DNA of 64,000 bases from Streptomyces sp. NBC_00102 (GTDB lineage: Bacteria > Actinomycetota > Actinomycetes > Streptomycetales > Streptomycetaceae): contig NZ_JAPEMC010000001.1 in NCBI RefSeq assembly GCF_026343115.1, positions 62,001 to 126,000 of the forward strand, given 5' to 3'. A program made the position numbers and the translations under genes. The notes below the pieces were generated by a model, which was given only the letters and a program-made list of their open reading frames with translations, had not been told where the DNA came from and did not search any database. The first letter of the stretch is position 1. Each line of letters starts with the position of its first letter. This document shows, in pieces, positions 8,733 through 16,656 of this stretch.

Positions 8733-9029
8733 GGCGAAACGCTGTCCGGCGCCGGACGTTGCCCGCTGAAGCAGGTTGCCCGCCGATACGGGGCCGTGGA
8801 GCGCTCCGCGGGGTTCGCCGCGCGGGCCTGACCCGAGAGCGCGTACGGGGCGACGTGATCCGGCCACACGGGTCCCGCGAACCGAGTGAACCGTGGGTTA
8901 CAGGTACCGGAAGGGGAGCCACCGTGCGACCTGGCATTATCAGAAACCGTTCTGCCCCCGGCGGCGTTCGCGGAGCCTCAGCCCACCGAGTACCATCCGG
9001 CAGACACAGGGGGCGTGAGGAGGAAACAC

Positions 9030-10187
9030 GTGGGGCGGCTGACCGGTGGAGACCCGTCGTTGCTGCGGCGGATCAATTCCGCCGTGGTACTGCACGCCCT
9101 GCGTGGAGCGGAACTCCCGACGCTCTCCGACCTGACTCGGATAACCGGCCTTTCCCGGCCAACGGTCGAAGGGGTCGTCGAAGGGCTGTTCGAGGCCGGT
9201 CTGGTCGTGGAAGCGCTGCCCGACGAGGGAGAGACGCGGCGCCAGGGCCGCCCCGCCCGGCGGTTCCGTTTCCGCGCCGAGGCGGGCCATCTGCTGGGCA
9301 TCGAGATCGGCCCGCACCGGGTGTCCGCCCTCTTGTCCGGACTCGACGGCAGGATCATCGGGGCGGGTCAGCGGGCGGTCTCCGAGACGGCGGCGGCGGA
9401 CGACCGGCTCGATCAGGTCCGAGCCATGATCGCCGACCTGTTGCGTCGTACGGGTGTGGCCAGAAGCAGCTTGCGCGCCGTGGGGGTCGGAAGCCCGGGG
9501 ATCGTGGAGGCCGATGGCACGGTCCGGCTGGGCACGGCACTTCCCGGCTGGACGGGGCTCCCGCTCGGGGAGCGGCTTCGCCGCTCGTTCCGCTGCCCGG
9601 TCCTGGTGGAGAACGACGCCAATACGGCCGCCGTGGCGGAGCATTGGAAGGGTGCCGCGACCGAATCGGACGACGTCGTCTTCGTCCTGGCCGGGCTGAG
9701 CCCCGGGGCGGGTTCCCTGATAGGGGGACGGTTGCACCGGGGGTACGGCGGAGCCGCCGGAGAGATCGGCGCACTCCACCTGCTGGGCAGGGAGGTCACG
9801 CCGGAGCACCTGCTGTCCACCACCGACACACCGCTCGACCCGCTGGACGAACCGGCGGTGGCAGCGGTGTTCACGAAGGCCAGGCAGGGCGACAGCCGTG
9901 CCCAGGAGGCGGTCGAGCGGTTCATCCAGCGGCTGGTGCACGACGTGGCCGCACTCGTACTGGCTCTCGACCCTGAGATAGTGGTGGTCGGCGGCTGGGC
10001 GGCGGGGCTCGACGGGGTGCTGGACCCGCTGCGGAACGAGCTCTCGCGTTACTGTCTGCGCCCGCCCCGGGTGGCCCTGTCCATGCTCGGGGAGGCCGCT
10101 GTCGCGACGGGGGCCCTTCGGCTGGCGCTGGACCACGTGGAGGAGCAGTTGTTCGCCGTGGAGGGAACGGTGACGGCCCGCCGCTGA
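9030..10187 (+). CDS. ROK-family transcriptional regulator
   Basis: This 385-residue protein has an N-terminal winged helix-turn-helix (about 10-70; TLSDLTRITGLSRPTVEGVV) joined to a ROK/sugar-kinase-like domain of actin fold. The GTG start at 9030 is set by a strong Shine-Dalgarno GAGGAGGA. The ROK signature region is present (GGRLHRGYGGAAGEIGAL), but the usual Cys-rich zinc motif (CxCGxxGCxE) that follows GEIGH is absent and the first glycine-rich block reads LSPGAGSL. It is therefore a degenerate ROK protein, probably regulatory only. Effectors of the family are sugars or sugar phosphates; the ligand here is unknown. Confidence 0.88.
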   Translation: MGRLTGGDPSLLRRINSAVVLHALRGAELPTLSDLTRITGLSRPTVEGVVEGLFEAGLVVEALPDEGETRRQGRPARRFRFRAEAGHLLGIEIGPHRVSALLSGLDGRIIGAGQRAVSETAAADDRLDQVRAMIADLLRRTGVARSSLRAVGVGSPGIVEADGTVRLGTALPGWTGLPLGERLRRSFRCPVLVENDANTAAVAEHWKGAATESDDVVFVLAGLSPGAGSLIGGRLHRGYGGAAGEIGALHLLGREVTPEHLLSTTDTPLDPLDEPAVAAVFTKARQGDSRAQEAVERFIQRLVHDVAALVLALDPEIVVVGGWAAGLDGVLDPLRNELSRYCLRPPRVALSMLGEAAVATGALRLALDHVEEQLFAVEGTVTARR

Positions 10188-10202
10188 TCGCGGCGGGCCG
10201 TC
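10172..10202. terminator. Perfect 13-bp hairpin spanning the ROK stop codon
   Basis: GACGGCCCGCCGC and GCGGCGGGCCGTC form a perfect 13-base stem with loop TGATC, and the ROK stop codon TGA lies in the loop. It separates convergent ROK and GntR genes and can act in both directions. Confidence 0.75.
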
Positions 10203-10241
10203 GGGTCCGCAGAGTCGCCCGGAGTCATGGGGCGAGGGTGT

Positions 10242-11006
10242 TCAGGATGCCTGGCGCTCCTGCTCGTGGCTGATCTCCAGCGCACCGGAGTCCCCGAAGG
10301 TCAGTCGGCAGGTGTCGGCACGGTAAGTGGCGACGGAGACCGCGGCGGTGCCGCCTGCGGCGAAGTAGCGCGTGGTGACGACCAGCACGGGGGCGCCGGG
10401 CAGCCGGTCGAGTTCCTTGGAGTCGTCCGCGCTGGCCGAACCGAGTTCGACCGACCGGTCCTGCCCTTGGAGCCCGAGCCTGTGCAGCTCGCGCAGCACC
10501 CCGCGGACGCGAGCGGGTCCCGTGGAGGTCTCGATCGCGGACAGGTCGGGAACGGACGCGGACGGCACGTACAGCAGTTCCGCCGCCACCGGCTGACCGT
10601 GGGTGACCCTGATCCGGCGGATCACGTGCACCGCTTCGCCGGTCTCCAGCCCGAGTGCCGCGGCGACCGCCGCGGGGGCCACGCCCCGGGTGCACTCGAC
10701 GGGCTGCCATGCCTCGTCGGCCACCGCTCCCGTCCACTCCTGCTGAGCCGTGGAGACCGCGACTCCCACTCTGGGCGGAGCGACGGTGGTGCCCACGCCG
10801 CGCCGACGCTGCAGTCTGCCTTCGAGTTCGAGCTGCTCCAGTGCCTGCCGGAGCGTGGCCCGTGCGACTCCGAACCGGGCGGCGAGGTCCCGCTCGTTCG
10901 GCAGGATCTCACCCACCGCGAAGTCCGAGTCGAGTGCCTCACTGAGCACGGTCCTCAGGTGCCAGTACTTCGGCTCCTGCACCGTTTCCAGCTGCGTGGT
11001 CCCCAC
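10242..11006 (-). CDS. GntR-family transcriptional regulator (HutC/UTRA subfamily)
   Basis: This 254-residue regulator has an N-terminal winged helix-turn-helix (ILPNERDLAARFGVARATLR) and a C-terminal UTRA ligand-binding domain (about 90-240) of the HutC/FarR group. The GTG start at 11006 follows a GGAGGA ribosome-binding site; longer in-frame starts would place the protein across its own promoter. Members of this group usually bind a small sugar phosphate or amino-acid-derived effector and repress their own gene. Two palindromes upstream (11065-11079 and 11100-11113) are candidate operators. The regulated genes are not evident. Confidence 0.92.
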   Translation of the reverse strand: MGTTQLETVQEPKYWHLRTVLSEALDSDFAVGEILPNERDLAARFGVARATLRQALEQLELEGRLQRRRGVGTTVAPPRVGVAVSTAQQEWTGAVADEAWQPVECTRGVAPAAVAAALGLETGEAVHVIRRIRVTHGQPVAAELLYVPSASVPDLSAIETSTGPARVRGVLRELHRLGLQGQDRSVELGSASADDSKELDRLPGAPVLVVTTRYFAAGGTAAVSVATYRADTCRLTFGDSGALEISHEQERQAS

Positions 11007-11064
11007 CCTGTCCTCCGCAATCGCCCAGCGGCCTTTTCCGCGACAACATTTATTAAAGGTTCTT

Positions 11065-11079
11065 TCCTTAACGTAAGGA
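11065..11079. promoter_or_regulatory. Inverted repeat TCCTTA-ACG-TAAGGA upstream of gntR
   Basis: A perfect 6-base inverted repeat with a 3-base spacer lies about 60 bases upstream of the GntR start, in an AT-richer patch likely to contain the promoter. It is a candidate autoregulatory operator. Confidence 0.45.
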
Positions 11080-11099
11080 CCATAGGACGGCTCACCGAC

Positions 11100-11113
11100 T
11101 TGGTCAAGACCAA
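11100..11113. promoter_or_regulatory. HutC-type operator candidate TTGGTC-AA-GACCAA
   Basis: This perfect 6-base inverted repeat with a 2-base centre closely resembles the TGGTCTAGACCA-type sites known for GntR/HutC-subfamily regulators such as DasR. It lies about 100 bases upstream of the GntR start and is the strongest operator candidate for that protein. Confidence 0.6.
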
Positions 11114-11349
11114 TCCTTGCCCCGGGATGCCGCGAATCGGGCTTCCGGCACAGAGCGTTCACAGGACGTTCGTGGTACGAGGCCCGGGATACCGGTGGAT
11201 GACGGCGTCACACCACTTCGGACGCGGACCCCTCGCACGGGCGGCGGCCCTTCTCTCCCTGCCGACCGGGACGCACGCACCTCTTGAACCGGAAGCTACC
11301 GAGCGGTAGTTGTTGGTCCGGAAGGCTTCGTCCACATCAGGGAGCGGCC

Positions 11350-12180
11350 ATGACCGGCACGGCATCGTTCACGTTCGGCACCTCGGCGGGGCCGAGGACT
11401 CTCTCCTTGGCGTACGCGCGGACCGGATCCGGTCAGCCGCTGCTGTTGCTCCATGGCATAGGGCATCACCGGCAGGCATGGGATCCGGTGGTCCGGATTC
11501 TGTCGGGTGAACGTGACGTGATCAGCGTGGACTTGCCGGGCTTCGGTGAGTCGGCCGGCCTCCCGGACGGTGTGGCGTACGACGTACCGACGGTGGCCGG
11601 GGCACTGACGGCCTTCTGCTCCGCGCTCGGCGTCGAACGCCCGCACGTGGCGGGCAACTCGCTCGGTGGTCTGCTCGCGCTGGAGCTCGGGCGCACCGGT
11701 CGCGCCCGGTCGGTCACGGCGCTGTCCCCGGCCGGTTTCTGGAACGGGCCGGAGCGGCGGTACGCGTTCGGCACACTGTGGGCGATGCGCCGGGGCGCCC
11801 GGTCGCTGCCGGTTCCGCTGATCGAACGTCTCTCGCGGAGCACGGCAGGTCGCGCCGCCCTCACCAGCACCATCTGCGCCAGGCCCGGTCGCCGGTCGCC
11901 GGAAGCGGTCGTCGCGGAGACCCTGGCGCTCCGGAGCGCGGCGGGCTTCGAAGGGACGCTCGAAGCCGGCCGGGACGCCTCCTTCACCTCCGACGTGCCG
12001 GGCATCCCGGTCACCGTGGCTTGGGGAAGTCGCGACGTTCTGCTGCCTCGCCGCCAGGGCGTCCGGGCCAAACGTGTCATCCCCGGCGCACGACTGGTGC
12101 GGCTGCCCGGATGCGGTCATGTTCCGATGAACGACGATCCCGCCCTCGTGTCCCGGGTCATTCTCGACACCAGTCGCTGA
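11350..12180 (+). CDS. Alpha/beta-fold hydrolase
   Basis: This 276-residue alpha/beta hydrolase has oxyanion-hole motif LLHGIGHH, nucleophile elbow GNSLGG, and a C-terminal catalytic His in GCGHVPMND, with an acid residue in the GSRDVLLP segment. These give a complete Ser-Asp-His triad. Family members include esterases, haloperoxidase-like and C-C hydrolases, and the substrate cannot be predicted. The ATG at 11350 after GGAGCGG is preferred over an upstream in-frame start. There is no signal peptide. Confidence 0.88.
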   Translation: MTGTASFTFGTSAGPRTLSLAYARTGSGQPLLLLHGIGHHRQAWDPVVRILSGERDVISVDLPGFGESAGLPDGVAYDVPTVAGALTAFCSALGVERPHVAGNSLGGLLALELGRTGRARSVTALSPAGFWNGPERRYAFGTLWAMRRGARSLPVPLIERLSRSTAGRAALTSTICARPGRRSPEAVVAETLALRSAAGFEGTLEAGRDASFTSDVPGIPVTVAWGSRDVLLPRRQGVRAKRVIPGARLVRLPGCGHVPMNDDPALVSRVILDTSR

Positions 12181-12466
12181 AGAAACCGGGGCCGAGGAGC
12201 CAGCAAGGCCGGGAGGCCGAGGCAGGCCGACCGGCCGGGGAAGCCGGGGTGGGCCGGGGGCAGGCCGACCGGCCAGGGGAGCCGGGGAGCCGCGGGAGCC
12301 GGGGGTGGCCGGGAGCCGGCCCGGGGAAGCGCTCCGCGCCACGGAGCCGTTGTTCACCTCGGGTTGGGGCGGGCGCCTCTGGCGCGCGTTAGGCATGGTC
12401 CTGCGCGCGCCGGGGCTTTCGGACGCGCACCGCCGTACACCCAACCCGTTTCCCGGAGGCGCATCG

Positions 12467-14044
12467 ATGACGAACCGTCCGCACATCCTCTCCCCCGGCC
12501 GCCGGACCGTACTGCGCGGTTCGCTCCTCGCGTCGGCGGCCGTCGGGCTGCCGGCCGTCGTCGGCGCACCCGCCTTCGCGCGGTCGGGGCGCCCGTCGGC
12601 CGAGTGGGGTGTCCAGGTCGGGGATGTCACGGCCTCCACCGCGTTGGTCTGGGTGCGTTCGGACCGGGCGGCCCGGATGCTCGTCGAGACGTCGGCCACG
12701 GAGTCCTTCCGCGCACCCCGCCTCTGGCATGGTCCGCTGGTCGGCGCGGGAACGGACTTCACCGGAACAACGCCTCTGCACGGCCTCCCGGCCGGCGAGC
12801 AGATCCACTACCGGGTGACCCTGGCCGACCCGGACGATCCGCGTCGCACCGGCCGCCCGGTGTACGGAACCTTCCGTACCGCTCCGGCGAAACGGCGCGC
12901 CGGAGCGCGGTTCCTCTGGTCCGGCGACATCGCCGGGCAGGGCTGGGGCATCAACCCCGACATCGGGGGCTACACCGTGTACGAGGAGATGCGGGATCTC
13001 AACCCCGACTTCTTCCTCTGCAGCGGCGACAACATCTACGCGGACGGTGTCATCGAGCCGAGCGTCTCCCTTCCCGACGGCCGGATCTGGCACAACGTCA
13101 CGACCTTGGAGAAGTCGAAGGTCGCCGAGACCCTCGCCGAGTACCGGGGCAACTTCCGCTACAACCTGCTGGATGCGAACGTAAGGAAGTTCAACTCCCA
13201 GGTGCCGTCGATCGTCCAGTGGGACGACCACGAGGTGCGCAACAACTGGTACCCCGGGCAGATTCTCGACGATGTGCGCTACACGGAGAAGAACGTGGAC
13301 GTACTGGCGGCACGTTCGGTGCGGGCCTATCGCGAGTACCTTCCCGTCTCCACCCTCCGCGCCGCTCCGGGCGAGGGCCGTATGCACCGGGTGGTACGTC
13401 ACGGTCCTCTGCTCGACGTGTTCGTGCTCGACATGCGCTCCTTCCGCAACGCCAACTCGCCCGACCGGCAGGCCGACGACACCACGGGAATCCTCGGCGC
13501 CGAGCAGCTCGAGTGGCTCAAGGGCGAGCTCGCCCGGTCGCGCGCCGTGTGGAAGGTGATCGCGGCCGACATGCCGCTCGGGCTCGTCGTGCCCGACGGC
13601 GCCACGGACTTCGAAGCGGTCGCCCAGGGCGACCCGGGCGCCCCGCTCGGACGGGAACTCCAGATCGCCGAGCTGCTGAGGTACATCAAGCACCGTCGTA
13701 TCACGGGGACCGTCTGGCTGACGACGGACGTCCACCACACCTCGGCGCAGCACTACCTTCCCGAGCGTGCGGCCTTCAAGGACTTCGCGCCGTTCTGGGA
13801 GTTCGTCTCCGGCCCGCTGGCCGCCGGAGCCTTCCCGGCGAGCGCACTGGACGGAACGTTCGGCCCGGACCGGGTCTTCGTCAAGGCGCCCGTCCTGTCC
13901 AATCAGTCCCCCATGGAAATGCCGCCGCTCTTCGGTGAGGTCGACATCGACGGAGAGAGCGGGGAGTTGACGGTACGTCTGCGACAGCAGGGTGGAAAGG
14001 TCCTGTTCACCAAGGTGCTTCAGCCGGGCCTCACGGGTCAGTGA
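12467..14044 (+). CDS. phoD: Alkaline phosphatase D family protein, Tat-exported
   Basis: This 525-residue secreted phosphodiesterase/phosphomonoesterase is of PhoD type. It has a twin-arginine signal (RRTVLRGS followed by an Ala-rich hydrophobic stretch and an APAFA cleavage region), an N-terminal Ig-like PhoD_N domain, and a metallophosphatase core with GDNIYADG, DDHEVRNNW and TTDVHHTSAQHY metal-binding motifs. PhoD enzymes use Fe/Ca and release phosphate from organic esters or teichoic acids; in streptomycetes phoD genes usually respond to PhoP. I could not identify clear PHO-box direct repeats in the 287-base upstream gap. A very strong hairpin follows. Confidence 0.93.
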   Translation: MTNRPHILSPGRRTVLRGSLLASAAVGLPAVVGAPAFARSGRPSAEWGVQVGDVTASTALVWVRSDRAARMLVETSATESFRAPRLWHGPLVGAGTDFTGTTPLHGLPAGEQIHYRVTLADPDDPRRTGRPVYGTFRTAPAKRRAGARFLWSGDIAGQGWGINPDIGGYTVYEEMRDLNPDFFLCSGDNIYADGVIEPSVSLPDGRIWHNVTTLEKSKVAETLAEYRGNFRYNLLDANVRKFNSQVPSIVQWDDHEVRNNWYPGQILDDVRYTEKNVDVLAARSVRAYREYLPVSTLRAAPGEGRMHRVVRHGPLLDVFVLDMRSFRNANSPDRQADDTTGILGAEQLEWLKGELARSRAVWKVIAADMPLGLVVPDGATDFEAVAQGDPGAPLGRELQIAELLRYIKHRRITGTVWLTTDVHHTSAQHYLPERAAFKDFAPFWEFVSGPLAAGAFPASALDGTFGPDRVFVKAPVLSNQSPMEMPPLFGEVDIDGESGELTVRLRQQGGKVLFTKVLQPGLTGQ

Positions 14045-14108
14045 GCGGCCGCGTACTGTCTCCGAACTGAATCGGGCACGGGGGCGGAGGCGGGGCGCCG
14101 GCCACGCA

Positions 14109-14148
14109 CGGACCTTCCGCACGGACAGTTCTCCGTGCGAAAGGTCCG
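14109..14148 (+). terminator. Strong hairpin terminator after phoD
   Basis: A 17-base inverted repeat with one mismatch (CGGACCTTCCGCACGGA paired with TCCGTGCGAAAGGTCCG) surrounds a 6-base loop, starting 64 bases after the phoD stop. It is the strongest rho-independent-type stem in this part of the window. Confidence 0.8.
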
Positions 14149-14186
14149 GGCACGATGGGCGCGGCAGGGGCGTCGCCCCTCCGGCC

Positions 14187-14520
14187 CGAGGACTGCGGAC
14201 TGCGGACTGCGGCCCGAGGCCCGAGGCCCGAGGACTGCGGCCCGAGGACTGAGGACTGAACTCCACAGGGCGGCAGTACGATGCGGGTGAGGCATGCCGC
14301 TCGCCTGGTGGCCGTGTACGGGGTACGGATGGGCACCGGGCGGAGGCGAGGGCCGGGCGTAACCTCCTCGGCCCGGCGGACTCCCGCCCTCCCCGGCTCG
14401 ACGGAGCCACCCGCAACCCCGCCGCGCACCTGCGGCCCGCCACACCTCACCGACCCACGGTCCGCAGCCCACAGCCGGGAAGCCCGCAGCCCGCAGCCCG
14501 CAGCCCGCAGGGGCAGGACG
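14187..14520. repeat. Two clusters of heptamer repeats (GGACTGC/GGCCCGA and GCCCGCA)
   Basis: Around 14187-14256, 7-base units GGACTGC, GGCCCGA and GGACTGA alternate head to tail. Around 14480-14515, CCCGCAG units repeat four times. Both clusters are non-coding and match the simple-repeat style of other gaps in the window. Confidence 0.75.
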
Positions 14521-14683
14521 CTCCCGTCCCCTGACCGACGCAAGGGGCCCGATCGGGATCCCATGTCCGACAATTCCACCCAGGCAGCGCCCGAAAAGCG
14601 ACGAAAGGCGACTAGATCCATACTTAACCCATCGGTCACAGGGCGTTCGTGATCAGGCAACACCATTCGGTCACAGTGAAGTC

Positions 14684-16246
14684 ATGACTGATGTGACTTC
14701 CGGTAAGTCCGCCCGCCGCCCCCACCACTGGCGCCGGGACCTGATCGAGCTCGCGGCCCTGTTCACCGCGGTGGCCGTGGCCGACGTCGTCGCGAACCTG
14801 ATCGGGCACCAGCCCGACGGCCCGTATCTGCTCGCCGCCTCGGCGGTAGCGCTGACCGCCACCGCCACCTTCCACACCTGGTGGGCACGGAGGCACAGCC
14901 ACGCCCCACCGCCCGAGGGCGGCGACTCCGTATCCGGCGGGACACCCGTCGGTTATGGCGCCGAGCTCGGACTGAACCTGTCCTTCGAGGCCTCGCCCGC
15001 ACTCGACGAGACGGTGCTGTGGCGGATGCGGACGACGGTGCAGGACACGCCCGGAAGCCTGGCGGCGCTGTGCATCGCGCTCGCCCGTCTCCGTATCGAC
15101 ATCCTGACCCTCCAGACGCACCCGCTCGCGGACGGCACCGTCGACGAGTTCTCGCTGCGCGCCCCCTCGTCGCTCAGCGCCTCCGAGCTCACCCGCGAGG
15201 TGTCCGCCGCCGGCGGTTCGTCCACCTGGATCGAGCGGGCCGACGCCCACGATCTGGTGGACACCCCGACGCGGGTCCTGGGGCTGGCCACCCGCACCGC
15301 GCTGGATGCGGCGGAGCTCCCTCTCGCACTGCGCCAGTTGCTGGGCCGGTGCACCATCCACTCACTGCCGGCGGTAACCGTGACGGGCCGGATCGCCGGT
15401 GATGGCACCCCCGTGGAGGGCGTGCTGGAGGAGACGGTCATGCGGCTGCGTGACCCCTCGGGCGGTGTGATCACCGTAGAGCGTCCCTACCTGCCTTTCA
15501 CCCCCACCGAGTTCGCCCGGGCTCGCGCCCTGGTCGAACTCGACGCGCGTCTCGGCCCCCGCGTGCCGCGCAGCGAGGACGTCCTCACGCTCGCCGAGGG
15601 CCCCGAGATAACTGTGCGCCGCGCGGACCAGAGCGACCTCGCCGCCGCACGCGACATGCACGACCGCTGCTCCCCGCGCACCCTGGGGCTCCGCTACCAC
15701 GGTCCCGTCGCCGACGCCGACCGCTACCTCGACCACCTGCTCAGCCCGCGCTTCGGCCGGACCCTCTCGGTGCGGACCGACTCGGGACGGATCGTCGCCC
15801 TCGGCCACCTGCTCTGGGACGGGGACGAGACCGAGGTCGCCCTTCTGGTCGAGGACGACTGGCAGCGGCGGGGCGTCGGCTCCGAGCTCCTGCGTCGGCT
15901 GGTCGGTCTGGCCGCCGAGGCCGGTTGCGACTCGGTCTACGCCGTCACCCAGGCCAACAACACCGGCATGGTCGCCGCGATGCGCGGTCTCGGGCTGCCT
16001 CTCGACTACCAGATCGAGGAGGGCACCCTGGTGATCACGGCACGTCTGGCTTCCCGGCGCTCCAGCACGGTCACCTCCTCGTCGGCGGACACCGGGTCGG
16101 TGGCGGAAGCGGACGGCACCGGCCCGGCAGAGCGTACGGACGCCGCGGACCCTGCCGCCCCGAACGGATCGGGTTCCTCCGTCGAACCGCTCATGGCACC
16201 GCACTGGATCGACCCGGCCGAATGGGCCTGGGAGTCCCGCCGCTGA
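14684..16246 (+). CDS. ACT-domain / GNAT acetyltransferase fusion, membrane-anchored
   Basis: This 520-residue protein begins with two hydrophobic segments (about 20-40 and 45-65), followed by ACT-like regulatory regions (about 105-245; TPGSLAALCIALA is a typical ACT start) and a GNAT acetyltransferase domain (about 310-455; acetyl-CoA loop DDWQRRGVGSELL). The C-terminal 70 residues are Ser/Ala/Asp-rich and probably disordered. ACT domains usually bind amino acids, so an amino-acid-controlled lysine or small-molecule acetyltransferase is a reasonable inference. Similar fusions are known in streptomycetes, but I cannot name a substrate. Confidence 0.82.
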   Translation: MTDVTSGKSARRPHHWRRDLIELAALFTAVAVADVVANLIGHQPDGPYLLAASAVALTATATFHTWWARRHSHAPPPEGGDSVSGGTPVGYGAELGLNLSFEASPALDETVLWRMRTTVQDTPGSLAALCIALARLRIDILTLQTHPLADGTVDEFSLRAPSSLSASELTREVSAAGGSSTWIERADAHDLVDTPTRVLGLATRTALDAAELPLALRQLLGRCTIHSLPAVTVTGRIAGDGTPVEGVLEETVMRLRDPSGGVITVERPYLPFTPTEFARARALVELDARLGPRVPRSEDVLTLAEGPEITVRRADQSDLAAARDMHDRCSPRTLGLRYHGPVADADRYLDHLLSPRFGRTLSVRTDSGRIVALGHLLWDGDETEVALLVEDDWQRRGVGSELLRRLVGLAAEAGCDSVYAVTQANNTGMVAAMRGLGLPLDYQIEEGTLVITARLASRRSSTVTSSSADTGSVAEADGTGPAERTDAADPAAPNGSGSSVEPLMAPHWIDPAEWAWESRR

Positions 16247-16269
16247 GGACTGCGGAAGGCTTGGACGGA

Positions 16270-16304
16270 CGGCTGCCCCGCCCCCTGACGGTCCGGGGCA
16301 GCCG
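16270..16304 (+). terminator. Hairpin after ACT-GNAT gene
   Basis: CGGCTGCCCC and GGGGCAGCCG form a perfect 10-base stem around a 15-base loop, 23 bases after the stop codon. Confidence 0.6.
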
Positions 16305-16358
16305 CGTTCCCCGGCCCGCGAACCCTCCCGGGGTACCGGCCGGAGAGGTGCCGGAGGC

Positions 16359-16426
16359 CAGGGATGTCTGGGGCGCCAGGGATGTCTGGGCGCCGGGGAC
16401 GTCTGGGGCGCCGGATGTCTGGGGTG
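16359..16426. repeat. About 18-bp tandem repeat (x3.8)
   Basis: Four imperfect copies of an 18-base unit, CAGGGATGTCTGGGGCGC, run head to tail, with the last one truncated. The array lies between the GNAT terminator and the DUF885 gene and is non-coding. Confidence 0.8.
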
Positions 16427-16656
16427 ATCGGGGCTCCTGGGGCGACCGGGGCACTCGGCGAGAACGCACCCCGCTGTGGACCTGATCCGGCCAATCCCTT
16501 CCATGGCTCCTGCGCGCCCCCGCGGTACGGACGGGGTCCCGCGCCGCAGGAATACGGCGCGTTCGGGGCGGCTCCGCACGCAGTACCAGAGGCCCGCTTC
16601 CGGTCGCGGACAGGAGCAGGGTGACGAAAAGCCGCTTCCCGTACGAGGATGTCCGC

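Larger units (their letters stand above)
8615..9029. other. Gap between response regulator and ROK regulator
   Basis: This 415-base stretch holds the hairpin at 8626-8647, the octamer array at 8681-8732, and about 300 bases leading to the ROK gene. The sequence GAGGAGGA at 9017-9024 is a strong ribosome-binding site and fixes the GTG start of the ROK gene at 9030 rather than any of the longer in-frame starts. I see no convincing promoter or small gene. Confidence 0.6.
11007..11349. other. Divergent promoter region between gntR and alpha/beta hydrolase gene
   Basis: This 343-base gap holds the two palindromes listed separately. It is locally less GC-rich than its surroundings (11041-11115). 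The right half, up to the hydrolase start, shows nothing recognisable apart from GGGAGCGG before the ATG. Confidence 0.5.
14045..14683. other. 640-base gap between phoD and the ACT-GNAT gene
   Basis: The gap holds the phoD terminator and the heptamer clusters, plus an AT-richer segment (14600-14680) that should contain the promoter of the next gene. In that segment the nonamer CGGTCACAG occurs twice (14633-14641 and 14668-14676), 35 bases apart, and could be a regulator or polymerase contact. Open frames here lack codon bias or ribosome-binding sites and I do not call a gene. Confidence 0.5.
16247..16656. other. Gap between ACT-GNAT and DUF885 genes
   Basis: Besides the hairpin and the 18-base repeat array, about 230 bases precede the DUF885 start. 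GAGGA at 16645-16649, 7 bases before the ATG at 16657, is a good ribosome-binding site. A second possible start, GTG at 16621, follows AGGAG and would add 12 residues. Confidence 0.5.

Noticed and set aside
12181..12466. Repeat-rich GC gap between the alpha/beta hydrolase and phoD checked for a PHO box
   Set aside because: I saw GGCCGGGG-like repeats but no GTTCACC-type direct repeats at 11-base spacing.
14563..14652. Short ORF (MSDNSTQAAPEKRRKATR...) before the ACT-GNAT gene
   Set aside because: Only 29 codons, no ribosome-binding site and it covers the probable promoter; not enough support.
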